Shown: positions 17,080 through 24,884 of the stretch, in pieces
Position numbering within the stretch: position 1 is the stretch's first letter
How the letters are laid out: each line of letters starts with the position of its first letter
Assembly: GCF_020217425.1 (NCBI RefSeq)
Contig: NZ_CP084090.1
Coordinates: 930,001-994,000, forward strand
DNA from: Halomicrobium urmianum
GTDB taxonomy: Archaea > Halobacteriota > Halobacteria > Halobacteriales > Haloarculaceae
Direction of reading: 5' to 3'
Length of the DNA stretch: 64,000 bases
Position numbers and translations under genes: made by a program
Notes under the pieces: generated by a model
The model's database searches: none
What the model was told of the DNA's origin: nothing
Seen by the model: only the letters and a program-made list of their open reading frames with translations

Positions 17080-17674
17080 CAATCCCAGTTACCACGCCGT
17101 GAATATCTCTACCGGGCACAACGATCTGACAGTGGTTTACTCTGCGCCCGTAGGAACTCAATCGGCCGCACACCCTGTGAACCTCAACGGGTCCGCATCC
17201 AATCATATCACATAGTGTCGGACGGTGGCGGTGCTACCAGCGGCGTTATCGATCTGGACTCTGTGGACGGGGTACAACTCACTGGAACCATCAAGGAGCC
17301 GGGACCCGGTGTGCGGGTGTTCTGCGGCGGGAACCACACTGTCGACGTGACAGTGGTTGACCCCGTCCAAGGTGGCACAGGCCTCTCGGACGAATTCCGT
17401 TCTTACATCTATATGAACGCTCAGACTGGTCCTGATTCGCTTGATGATATGCACATTAAGTTAACGGGAGCGACAGTCTGGGAACATCTACGACGGCGTG
17501 CAGTCCGTCTCCGGCGGGTACAGCAACATCCGAGTTGAGGGTAATTACTACTGGTCGAATAGCGCCTATTACGTTGCTCAAAGTGGCGAGCCGGTCGTGG
17601 CCGATGTGGCTGGGACCAGTCGAGTCATGAATGGATACACATAAGTAACCAACTTAGAAAACGCTCTCTGCCAG

Positions 17675-19117
17675 ATGAAATTCAAACGGATCGTGACTAT
17701 TCTCGGGCCTTCTTTTGCACTATTACCTTTGTTGGCTGCGCCAATGCCGACGATGAACAGCCATCCCGCCGTAGAGATTGCCGGATACTACCAATCACTC
17801 AGCTTGGTTCGTGACGGATTTGTTTCGTACACTTACCTGACGCCACTTGAAAGCTATAGTGCGCTCCACCTCCACAGCATTTTGAGTTCTCCACTTCTTG
17901 CCCTGGGATATACAGCAGCGGGCCGAGTGGTTAGCTTGGTTGCAGCTGTCATTGCTGCATTTCTGGTCTACCAGCTGGCTACTCGATTCATTGGAGAACA
18001 AATGGCTCTCCTCGCACCCGCATTCCTCTGGCTCAACCCGGTATATGTCCGGCTTTCAGGGCGTTGGTGGCCCGAAACTCTAGGAATTGCACTCACAGTG
18101 GGCGTTCTCTATACTGGATTACGATACCTCGAAACAAATGATAAGCAATGGTATGTGTGTTCTCTCATCCTACTTGTACTCGGTGTCACAAACCACATGT
18201 GGGAAGCATCGATTGCTCTCCCACTGTTTATCGCATTCCTCTGGAGCAACGAGTATATGGAAGCAACTGGAGTAGGGATAACGACACTTGTTGCTGTGGG
18301 TTTGACCTGGTGGATCACCCACTTACAACCCTCCGGGGCCAGTACACTGACGCATTTTGGTGTTCATAACGATCCCAGCATACTCCTGTCACTGGACTGG
18401 TGGAACTATATTACTAAATTCCCGATCCACCCGCTACCCATCGCCCGCACTTTCTTACTTCCGATAGCAATTTTACTACTGATCTACTGTGTCTGGCGTC
18501 TCACAACGGACCGTAATCTAGAGATGGCAATTCTTGTGGCATGGCTTTTCAGTGGTATTCTAATTCCAATTGGCCTTCCTCTTGGGGCTGATAACCATCT
18601 ATACTATCTTTGGGCTATTCTCGCACCGTTCTCTATTGGGATCAGTCTCATCATCTCAGAGATCATGCCTGCGGACCACCCTGATCTCATCCCTACCTTT
18701 TCAATAACATTGGCCTCTATTTGTACTATCGCTGCCATGTATATCCTCGTTTTTGAGGCTGCAATGCTCGGCGGCACATCAGTTCCAATCGCTGGTTCCG
18801 TAGACAGTCCCCTAACTGGTTCAATCGACGGCATTGAGCAGGGAGAAGCAAAAACTGCTGGCATCGAACTGCGAGAATACGATATCGAACATGCTCAAGA
18901 TATCGTCTTCGTGGGTGATTGGGGGCAGGAACAGGCTACGCAGTATCACCATACTCCTGCGGTGAGCCGGGTCTTGATATATAGTAACGTCCTCATCAGA
19001 GACCGAGGGTTGACAGAGAATCAAGGGCCACAGTTTGCAGAAAACGAGAATGGTCTTGTTGGATGTGAAGTGATGGTAATTCGGGACGGTACCAGAATTA
19101 CTACCAAAGCCTGCTGA
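17675..19117 (+). CDS. Multi-spanning GT-C-type glycosyltransferase-like membrane protein
   Basis: A 480-residue membrane protein with about 10 hydrophobic helices and a C-terminal extramembrane domain (about 390-480). The layout resembles GT-C enzymes (PMT/ArnT/GT39-like) that use lipid-linked sugars: an early acidic loop (HPAVEIAGYYQSLSLVRDGFVSYTYLTPLESYSALH) and LNPVYVRLSGRWWPETLGIALTVG. No motif assigns a substrate. The gene is AT-rich like the 0.8-8.8 kb cluster, unlike the genes that follow. A polymerase-like or unknown membrane protein is an alternative. Confidence 0.6.
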   Translation: MKFKRIVTILGPSFALLPLLAAPMPTMNSHPAVEIAGYYQSLSLVRDGFVSYTYLTPLESYSALHLHSILSSPLLALGYTAAGRVVSLVAAVIAAFLVYQLATRFIGEQMALLAPAFLWLNPVYVRLSGRWWPETLGIALTVGVLYTGLRYLETNDKQWYVCSLILLVLGVTNHMWEASIALPLFIAFLWSNEYMEATGVGITTLVAVGLTWWITHLQPSGASTLTHFGVHNDPSILLSLDWWNYITKFPIHPLPIARTFLLPIAILLLIYCVWRLTTDRNLEMAILVAWLFSGILIPIGLPLGADNHLYYLWAILAPFSIGISLIISEIMPADHPDLIPTFSITLASICTIAAMYILVFEAAMLGGTSVPIAGSVDSPLTGSIDGIEQGEAKTAGIELREYDIEHAQDIVFVGDWGQEQATQYHHTPAVSRVLIYSNVLIRDRGLTENQGPQFAENENGLVGCEVMVIRDGTRITTKAC

Positions 19118-19143
19118 AATCTTCTGAACAGATAGCGTTCGCC

Positions 19144-19581
19144 CTACACGCCGTGTTCGTGGAAGCGGTGCAGGTCGAGTTCGACAGGCAGGTCGTCGAA
19201 GTCGTCGTCAGCTCCGGCGACGAGCGTCGCATCGCGTTCGCTGGCGAGCGCAACGGCGTACGCGTCCGCGAGCGAGATGGTCCCATCAGCCTTCACTTCG
19301 GCTGCCAGTCGCCAGTCGGCCGGCTCGATGCGCAGTCCTCGCCGTTCGAGCGCGCGGGTGTCCCGGTCAGCGACCCGCAGAGAGGATTCGGTCGGAGTGT
19401 CGTCGACGCCTTCGAACCGGGCGACGAGGTAGAACACTTCGCTGGCGTTCGTCTCAGCGAGGAATCCAGCAGACTCGCCCGCAAAGACCTCGTCGAGAAG
19501 CGTCGCGACGGTCTCGTGACCGGGTTCGTTGTAGAGGAAGGCGATGATGGCCTCAGTGTCGAAGACGTACCCGCTGCTCAT
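19144..19581 (-). CDS. PIN-domain ribonuclease toxin (VapC type)
   Basis: A 145-residue PIN protein. Acidic metal-binding residues are visible in YVFDTEAIIAFL (Asp8), ETNASEVFYLVARFEG (Glu), ISLADAYAVALA (Asp) and LVAGADDDFDDL. VapC toxins cleave RNA, often tRNA, when the antitoxin is lost. Its start overlaps the antitoxin stop by 4 bases (19578-19581), the usual vapBC order. Confidence 0.88.
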   Translation of the reverse strand: MSSGYVFDTEAIIAFLYNEPGHETVATLLDEVFAGESAGFLAETNASEVFYLVARFEGVDDTPTESSLRVADRDTRALERRGLRIEPADWRLAAEVKADGTISLADAYAVALASERDATLVAGADDDFDDLPVELDLHRFHEHGV

Positions 19582-19874
19582 TCGTCTTCTGACGGACGGA
19601 ACCGTTCAGCTCGCTCCGCTTCCCGACGCCTCTCTTCGTCTTTCAGCTCACGAACCCGCTCCAACACCTCGCCGCGTTCGTGTTCTCCGGCGTGGATCCC
19701 GTGAAGGTCGTCCGGCGACGGAACCGGCTCGATGACGATGCGGCCCTGCTCTTCGTAGACGAACACCTCGCCCGGCGTCTCGATCCCGAACTTCTCCCGG
19801 AGCCCCTTCGGAATCGTGGCCTGCCCCCTCTGGGACACGCGTACCACTTTTGGTTCGTCTGTACTACTTGTCAC
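19578..19874 (-). CDS. AbrB/MazE-type antitoxin (swapped-hairpin DNA-binding)
   Basis: A 98-residue protein whose N-terminus VVRVSQRGQATIPKGLREKFGIETPGEVFVYEEQGRIVIEPV is a canonical AbrB/SpoVT fold. The charged C-terminal tail would wrap and inhibit the PIN toxin encoded downstream. The start is a GTG lying inside the palindrome ACTACTAGTAGT, so the complex probably represses its own promoter there. Confidence 0.88.
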   Translation of the reverse strand: MTSSTDEPKVVRVSQRGQATIPKGLREKFGIETPGEVFVYEEQGRIVIEPVPSPDDLHGIHAGEHERGEVLERVRELKDEERRREAERAERFRPSEDE

Positions 19875-19886
19875 TACTAGTAGTAC
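19861..19886. promoter_or_regulatory. Palindromic operator candidate over the antitoxin start
   Basis: GTACTAC and GTAGTAC form an inverted repeat (19861-19886) containing the perfect palindrome ACTACTAGTAGT (19873-19884). It overlaps the GTG start and the likely transcription start, since a TATA-like sequence lies about 30 bases upstream on the minus strand. AbrB-type antitoxins commonly bind such sites. Confidence 0.5.
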
Positions 19887-20020
19887 CTGTTGATCTCTGT
19901 ATTACTAAAGCTATTGCAGTCAACCGATTTGCGACATATACTGATCCACGATGGCACCATGTATTGGTGAATCGAAATCAAGTACACATCGAGGAGTACC
20001 CCGGCGTTCCTCGAACGCCG

Positions 20021-20044
20021 TTTCATTCGCGACGGCGGTGTGTC
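20021..20044 (+). repeat. ORB-like repeat, distant copy 6
   Basis: It contains CATTCGCGACGGCGGTGTG, a full match to the core of the repeats around orc1/cdc6, but lies about 5 kb away and 90 bases upstream of a winged-helix gene. No other copy is seen next to it. Confidence 0.65.
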
Positions 20045-20133
20045 TCTGGGCGGCTCGAGACTCCGACCAGTGTATCGTGACGACACCGGCTCGACAAGTC
20101 TTATTGCATATCGCATACAACTCGCTACTAGAG

Positions 20134-20649
20134 ATGGCGACGAAAGAAGCGAACTGGGCGACCCCGCTCGACACCGGCGGCGAGGCGTTCGAGCTGCTGG
20201 GGAACGCCCGCAAAGCGTGGATCTATACCTATCTTCGGCATCATCCGGGGGCGACGATTCAGGAGATCGTCGAGACGCTCGATCAGCCCGAACGAACGGT
20301 CTACGACTACGTCGAGGACCTCGAAGACGCGAGGTTCGTCGAGCAGTCGAACGACGGACGACCTGCGGAGTACGTCGCTCACGAGATCGAACTGCAACTA
20401 GTCGAAGGCGACGCCGAGCGACGGATCACGCCGGAGTTGATCGAGGCGATTGCGCGTCGGATCCGGGACGACGACGTGGACGCGTACATCGACCGTCACG
20501 GGCTTGACGGGCTCGCCGTCGCACTCGACTACGCTCGCGAATACGTCGACGGATCGGTGACGCATCAGATCATGGCGCGTGAGCGAGATATCTCGTCCGT
20601 GGAAGCGGGCGTCATTCTCGATGCGCTTCGGCCCGTCGTCGAGGGCTGA
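20134..20649 (+). CDS. Winged-helix DNA-binding protein paired with a PIN protein
   Basis: A 171-residue protein. The first 90 residues form a winged helix (ELLGNARKAWIYTYLRHHPGATIQEIVETLDQPERTVYDYVEDLEDARFVEQSNDGRPAEYVAHEIEL). The rest is helical and acidic. The start at 20134 is preferred over the upstream in-frame start at 19951 because 19951-20133 contains the ORB-like repeat and looks non-coding. The stop is 6 bases before the PIN gene, so they form a two-gene operon in which this protein likely acts as antitoxin and repressor (inference). Confidence 0.8.
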   Translation: MATKEANWATPLDTGGEAFELLGNARKAWIYTYLRHHPGATIQEIVETLDQPERTVYDYVEDLEDARFVEQSNDGRPAEYVAHEIELQLVEGDAERRITPELIEAIARRIRDDDVDAYIDRHGLDGLAVALDYAREYVDGSVTHQIMARERDISSVEAGVILDALRPVVEG

Positions 20650-20655
20650 TCCGGT

Positions 20656-21201
20656 ATGGGGGGTGACAGAGACGTCATCTTCGTCGATTCTTCGGTACTC
20701 ATCAGTTGTGGACGACGTGAGAGCACGCGATTTCAGGCGTTAGCCCGGGAAGCCCGACAGCGCGATGTCGTCTTCCGCCTCTCACCACAGGTGTACGCCG
20801 AGGTGAGTGGCGATCCTCTACCCGCGGAGTATTCGTCCGGCAGTTCCGCCGTCGACGAGGCTCTCCAGGAGGGCTGGATGAAGGTCACTGAAAGTCCATC
20901 GTATTCGCAGTCGGAGGTCTCGAGGGTGATGGACCAGGCACGCAGTTTCATTGCGACGACCAGCGATCGGTCGGAGGACGTCGTCGAGAAAACGGACACG
21001 GAGATCGTTGGTCTGGCTCTCGAAACGCTCGCCAATGGCACCGCTGACCGAGTCACAGTTGTGACAAACGACATCCCCCTCGGGAAAGCAGCGGCGTCAT
21101 TAATTCCGCAGTACGGATTCGACGACGAGCAAATCACCTGGCTTACCGGTGGTGAACTCGCCGACGAACTCGCTTCGGATTTCGTTCCCGAATTCGATTG
21201 A
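20656..21201 (+). CDS. PIN-domain nuclease, probable toxin of a wHTH-PIN pair
   Basis: A 181-residue PIN-like protein. VIFVDSSVLISCGRRES supplies the first acidic residue, followed by FRLSPQVYAEVSG, KTDTEIVGLALETLANGTADRVTVVTNDIPLGKAAASLIPQYG and WLTGGELADEL. It is longer than standard VapC. It follows a winged-helix gene by 6 bases. Toxin function is inferred from this arrangement. Confidence 0.75.
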   Translation: MGGDRDVIFVDSSVLISCGRRESTRFQALAREARQRDVVFRLSPQVYAEVSGDPLPAEYSSGSSAVDEALQEGWMKVTESPSYSQSEVSRVMDQARSFIATTSDRSEDVVEKTDTEIVGLALETLANGTADRVTVVTNDIPLGKAAASLIPQYGFDDEQITWLTGGELADELASDFVPEFD

Positions 21202-21240
21202 TACGGGAACACACCGGTAGAATATAGCTCCAGACCGGGA

Positions 21241-21326
21241 CTATAGTAGACATTGAAACTATTTACACATCGAGAGGCACCCCGGGTGCCCCTCGAGTGT
21301 GTCAGTGCCTTCAATGTCTACTATAG
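21241..21326. repeat. 86-bp near-complete palindrome (MITE-like)
   Basis: Perfect 17-bp inverted ends CTATAGTAGACATTGAA (21241-21257 and 21310-21326) enclose a further palindromic core (GGCACCC/GGGTGCC with CGAG/CTCG flanks). The whole element can fold into one long hairpin. It has no coding capacity and sits between the PIN gene and the SDR operon. It looks like a small non-autonomous transposable element or a strong terminator-like structure. Confidence 0.7.
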
Positions 21327-21546
21327 GACGAATCGTTCCGGTCCACTCGAAATAGGATCTGCTCCTTCAGTCGGATTCATCCAGCGTTCACGGGCCACTG
21401 AAACGCCCGTCGACTCTCTGGAGAGAGCGCTCTCTGATCAACGATACGTTTCCAGGGAGAGACTGTCAGTGTTCTCGAAGTGTCGGACGCTACTTGCCCG
21501 TTTAGCCGCCAAGATTCAGACGGCTACCCAGCCGACCCCTGGCGGA

Positions 21547-21641
21547 TGAAAGGGCGAGTGCAGTTGCGGGAACCCGGACCCCGCAAGCACCCACTGGAGC
21601 GCAGCGCGGGTCCCGGGACCGCAACTGCACGAGGGCTTTCA
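21547..21641. repeat. Long imperfect hairpin element in the intergenic gap
   Basis: GTGCAGTTGCGG (21558-21569) pairs with CCGCAACTGCAC (21619-21630), with nearly complementary inner arms (CCCGGACCCCGC/GCGGGTCCCGGG) and outer TGAAAG/CTTTCA. The rest of 21,327-21,744 shows no gene; TTTACTCAG-type AT-richer sequence precedes the ATG at 21745. The TGAAAG...GGGAACCC arrangement resembles part of the larger palindromic element at 53.5 kb. Confidence 0.6.
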
Positions 21642-21744
21642 GTGCAACCGATCCTGATCGTGCAGTCGCTTTGCTGACCACTACCAGCCGATCCCCACGA
21701 CAAGATATTTACCGCAGCCCGTTTACTCAGAAAGTGAGTAACCA

Positions 21745-22929
21745 ATGACGATCCTCATCACGGGAGCAGACGGCTACATCGGCTGGCCGACCACGCTCCG
21801 CATCGCGAACCGCACGGACGACCGAGTGATCGCAGTCGACAACTTCGCCCGACGGGACTGGGTCGAGGAGGTCGGCTCCACGAGTGCCACGCCCATAGCA
21901 GACCCACAAGAACGCCTCGAAGCCGCCAAAGAGGTCCACGACGTCCACAACGTCTCCTTCGTCGAGGGCGACCTCGTCGAGAAGGACGTCGTCGAGGAGC
22001 TCCTCGACGTCCACGAACCGGACGCCGTCGTCCACGCCGCCGCCCAACCCTCCGCACCGTACTCCCAGATCAACGGCGAGCGCGCTAACTACACCCAGCA
22101 CAACAACCTTCAGGCCACGCGGAACCTCCTGTGGGGCCTCGAAGAGAACGACCTCACGGACACGCACTTCATAGAAACCACGACGACGGGCGTCTACGGC
22201 GCGCCGGAGTTCCCCATTCCGGAAGGTGGCGCGACGATGGAGAACCAGGGTGAACAGGATAGTGTGCCATTCCCTGCCATGGCAGGGTCATGGTATCATC
22301 TGACGAAATCGCACGACGCGGCCAACATGCGCCTGGCCCATCAGCAGTTCGACGTCCCGGTCTCGGACGTCCGAACGGCGATCACCTACGGGACTGAAAC
22401 CGAAGAAACCAGAGCGGACGACCGCCTCAAGACCCGCTTCGACTTCGACTACTACTTCGGTACGGTCGCGCACCGCTTCTGCGCGCAGGCCGTCGCGGGC
22501 TACCCGGTCACGGTCTACGGCAAGGGCGAACAGCGCAAGCCCTTCATCTCCCTCGAGGACGCCGTCGAGGGTCTCGCACAGCTCGCACTCACTGACCCCG
22601 ACGAGCGCCCGGACGACCTGACCGTCTACAACCAGGTCACGCGGGCCATCTCCATCGTCGAGGCCGCGGAGACCATCGCCGACGTGGGCTCGGAGTTCGA
22701 CCTCGACGTCGCGGTCGAGCACTTCGAGAACCCCCGCGACGAGGACGAGACCCACAAGATGGAGATCGAGAACGACCGCTACGACGACCTCATCGGCGGC
22801 CAGGACCAGTCCTTCGAGGCGGGCGTCCGGGACGTCTTCGAGACGCTGACGCGCTACGACGACACCATCGCGGCCCACGAGGACCGCTTCCTGCCGGGCG
22901 TGCTCGACGACTGGGAGGCCGAGGAGTAG
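21745..22929 (+). CDS. UDP-sulfoquinovose synthase-like SDR (SQD1/Agl3 type)
   Basis: A 394-residue extended SDR enzyme. SQD1-type enzymes convert UDP-glucose plus sulfite to UDP-sulfoquinovose. The NAD site is ITGADGYIGWP (6-15). The catalytic set is ETTTTGVYG (Thr near 146), with Tyr184 and Lys188 in SWYHLTKSHD. Family-specific stretches are PVTVYGKGEQRKPFISLEDAVEG and NQVTRAISIVEAAETI. It leads an operon with two further SDR genes. Products could enter a sulfolipid or the S-layer glycan. A generic sugar 4,6-dehydratase is a less likely alternative. Confidence 0.82.
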   Translation: MTILITGADGYIGWPTTLRIANRTDDRVIAVDNFARRDWVEEVGSTSATPIADPQERLEAAKEVHDVHNVSFVEGDLVEKDVVEELLDVHEPDAVVHAAAQPSAPYSQINGERANYTQHNNLQATRNLLWGLEENDLTDTHFIETTTTGVYGAPEFPIPEGGATMENQGEQDSVPFPAMAGSWYHLTKSHDAANMRLAHQQFDVPVSDVRTAITYGTETEETRADDRLKTRFDFDYYFGTVAHRFCAQAVAGYPVTVYGKGEQRKPFISLEDAVEGLAQLALTDPDERPDDLTVYNQVTRAISIVEAAETIADVGSEFDLDVAVEHFENPRDEDETHKMEIENDRYDDLIGGQDQSFEAGVRDVFETLTRYDDTIAAHEDRFLPGVLDDWEAEE

Positions 22930-22935
22930 CACCCG

Positions 22936-23904
22936 ATGACCAAGGACGTCCTGGTCACGGGCGCCTGCGGGTACATCGGGAGCGCGCTGCTCCCCCGGCT
23001 GCGCGACGACGACCGCGTCGACCGCGTGGTCGTCCTCGACAGCCTCGACTCCGGGTCCCCGCGAGCCCTCCTCGGGACGCTCGGCGACGCCCTGGCGTTC
23101 CGGAACGGCGACGTCCGCGAGTACGGCGACGTCGAGAGCGCCGCGCGGGACGTCGACGCGGTGATCCACCTCGCGGCTATCACGGGCGCGGCCAGCACGC
23201 ACGACCGCCGCGAGGAGACCTTCGCGGTCAACCTGGACGGCACGGAGAATGTCCTGAAGGCCGCGGGCAAGTTCGGCGTCGACGACGTCGTGCTGGCCTC
23301 CTCGTGCAACGTCTACGGCCGCGCCACGAGCCGGGACATCGACGAGACCGTCGAGCCGGACCCGATCAACCCCTACGCGGAGACCAAGCTACGGGCCGAG
23401 TCCCTGCTGGCGGAGTACTGCGAGGACCACGACATGCGCGGGACGGCCCTGCGGATGAGCACCAACTACGGCTTCTCGCCGGGCGTCCGGTTCAACCTCG
23501 TGGTGAACTACTTCGTCTTCCGCGCACTCACCGGCCGCGCGCTGACCGTCTATGGCGACGGCTCGAACTGGCGGCCGTTCGTCCACGTCGAGGACGCCGC
23601 CCGCGCCTACCAGCAGGCCGCCCTCGCGCCCGAGGACTGGCCGCAGCTGGTCTACAACGTCGGCAGCAACGACGCCAACTACCGCATCGAGGAGATCGCA
23701 AATATCGTCCGCGAGGAGGTCGGCCCCGTCGACCTCACCTACCTGGAGGACGAACACCCCGGCCCCTCCTACCACGTCAACTTCGACCGCCTGGACGACA
23801 CCGGCTTCGAGACCGAGTGGACGCTCGAGGAGGGCGTCCGCGACCTCGCGGAGCAGTTCACCGACCCGCAGCGACACCGGAGACAGCGGGAGGTTCACGA
23901 ATGA
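22936..23904 (+). CDS. NAD-dependent epimerase/dehydratase (extended SDR)
   Basis: A 322-residue enzyme with the Rossmann motif VTGACGYIGSAL, the SDR active site ASSCNVYG...INPYAETKLRAE (YxxxK) and the extended-SDR signature ALTVYGDGSNWRPFVHVEDAARAY. These enzymes epimerise or dehydrate nucleotide sugars; the substrate is not evident. It starts 7 bases after the SQD1-like gene and overlaps the next SDR gene by 4 bases, so it is part of the same transcript. Confidence 0.85.
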   Translation: MTKDVLVTGACGYIGSALLPRLRDDDRVDRVVVLDSLDSGSPRALLGTLGDALAFRNGDVREYGDVESAARDVDAVIHLAAITGAASTHDRREETFAVNLDGTENVLKAAGKFGVDDVVLASSCNVYGRATSRDIDETVEPDPINPYAETKLRAESLLAEYCEDHDMRGTALRMSTNYGFSPGVRFNLVVNYFVFRALTGRALTVYGDGSNWRPFVHVEDAARAYQQAALAPEDWPQLVYNVGSNDANYRIEEIANIVREEVGPVDLTYLEDEHPGPSYHVNFDRLDDTGFETEWTLEEGVRDLAEQFTDPQRHRRQREVHE

Positions 23905-24884
23905 CAGCAACGACAGACACCACGAACGCGCGCGTCGCCGTCACCGGCGCAGCAGGCTACATCGGGAGTCGCGTCGTGCGCGAACTGCAGGAGGCCCATC
24001 CCGACTGGGAGATCACGGCTCTGGACAACTTCTACCGGGGCAAGGTCCGGTCGATCGGGGACCTCGACATCGACCACGTCGACATCCGCAACCGCGACCG
24101 GCTCGAAGAGGCCCTCGACGGCGCGGATGTCGTCATGCACCTGGCCGCGATCAGCGGCGTCGACGACTGCGAGGAGAACTCGGACCTCGCCTACGAGGTC
24201 AACGTCGAGGGGACGAACAACGTCGCCTGGTTCTGTCGGAAGACCGGTGCCGCCCTCGTCTTCCCCTTCTCGATGGCCGTCCTCGGCGACCCGCAGGAGT
24301 TCCCCATCACGGTCGACCAGCCGCGCGACCCCATGAACTGGTACGGCCGGACGAAGCTCCTCTCCGAGCGAGCCATCGAGGACTTCGCCGACGGGGCCTT
24401 CCCCGCGCACCTCTACATGATCTCCAACCTCTACGGCTCCCACGCGGTCGACGGCACCGCGGTCTCGAAGGGGACGGTCATCAACTTCTTCGTCGACCGG
24501 GCCCGCGCCGGCGAGGACCTGACCGTCTACGAGCCCGGCACGCAGTCGCGCAACTTCGTCCACGTGATCGACGTGGCCCGGGCCTACGTCCGTAGCGCCG
24601 AACGGCTCGTCGAGCAACTCGAGGCCGGCGAGACCGGCGTCGAGAAGTACGAGGTCGCCAGCGACGAAGACCCGAGCGTCCACACGGTCGCCGAACTCGT
24701 GCGCGACGTCGCGGCCGAACAGACTGGCGTCGACGTGGACGTCACCCTGGTCGAGAACCCCCGCGGCGACGACGAGACGCTCGTCGAGTCCTTCACGGTG
24801 GACACGACCGAGGCGCGGGAGAAACTGGGCTGGCAACCGGAGCGGAGCGTCGAGGAAACCGTGCGACGGCTACTGTCAGAGTGA
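23901..24884 (+). CDS. NAD-dependent epimerase/dehydratase (extended SDR)
   Basis: A 327-residue SDR with VTGAAGYIGSRVV, the active site PFSMAVLGD...PMNWYGRTKLLSE (Ser and YxxxK) and the signature LTVYEPGTQSRNFVHVIDVARAY. The start is set at 23901 by the ATGA overlap with the previous stop. The stop is immediately followed by the end of a tnpB-less IS605 derivative. It is the third tandem SDR, probably completing a nucleotide-sugar pathway with its two neighbours; the exact reaction is unknown. Confidence 0.85.
   Translation: MTATTDTTNARVAVTGAAGYIGSRVVRELQEAHPDWEITALDNFYRGKVRSIGDLDIDHVDIRNRDRLEEALDGADVVMHLAAISGVDDCEENSDLAYEVNVEGTNNVAWFCRKTGAALVFPFSMAVLGDPQEFPITVDQPRDPMNWYGRTKLLSERAIEDFADGAFPAHLYMISNLYGSHAVDGTAVSKGTVINFFVDRARAGEDLTVYEPGTQSRNFVHVIDVARAYVRSAERLVEQLEAGETGVEKYEVASDEDPSVHTVAELVRDVAAEQTGVDVDVTLVENPRGDDETLVESFTVDTTEAREKLGWQPERSVEETVRRLLSE

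Larger units (their letters stand above)
15314..17644 (+). pseudogene. Right-handed beta-helix surface protein, broken by stop, frameshifts and an IS5 insertion
   Basis: The reading frame can be traced from ATG 15314. A TAG at 15344 interrupts SEFDSY*AAIDATGGGTVIID. The main part (15347-16141) has beta-helix rungs such as FINIHITNTDYAEADILDNSAIGFG and RFQNVYGEGAYRGGIDIEPGG. An IS5-family element splits it after VEVRNP. Beyond 17080 the frame resumes as SYHAVNISTGHNDLTVVYSAPVG, then shifts near 17210 (SDGGGATSGVIDLDSVDG) and again near 17478 (GNIYDGVQSVSGGYSNIRV), and ends at TAA 17642. Such proteins are usually secreted or phage-tail-like carbohydrate-binding proteins. It is certainly non-functional. 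Confidence 0.85.

Noticed and set aside
16924-17538. Separate 204-codon gene downstream of the IS5 transposase
   Set aside because: It begins inside the transposase and continues into frameshifted beta-helix sequence; it is part of the pseudogene.
22288-23202. 304-codon minus-strand frame opposite the SDR operon
   Set aside because: Arg/Val/Asp-rich translation with no motif, exactly antiparallel to clear SDR genes; a typical GC-rich shadow frame.
23304-24884. Long 526-codon frame including the third SDR gene
   Set aside because: Only the part from 23901 is protein-like; the upstream part is Arg/Pro-rich shadow sequence over the second SDR gene.
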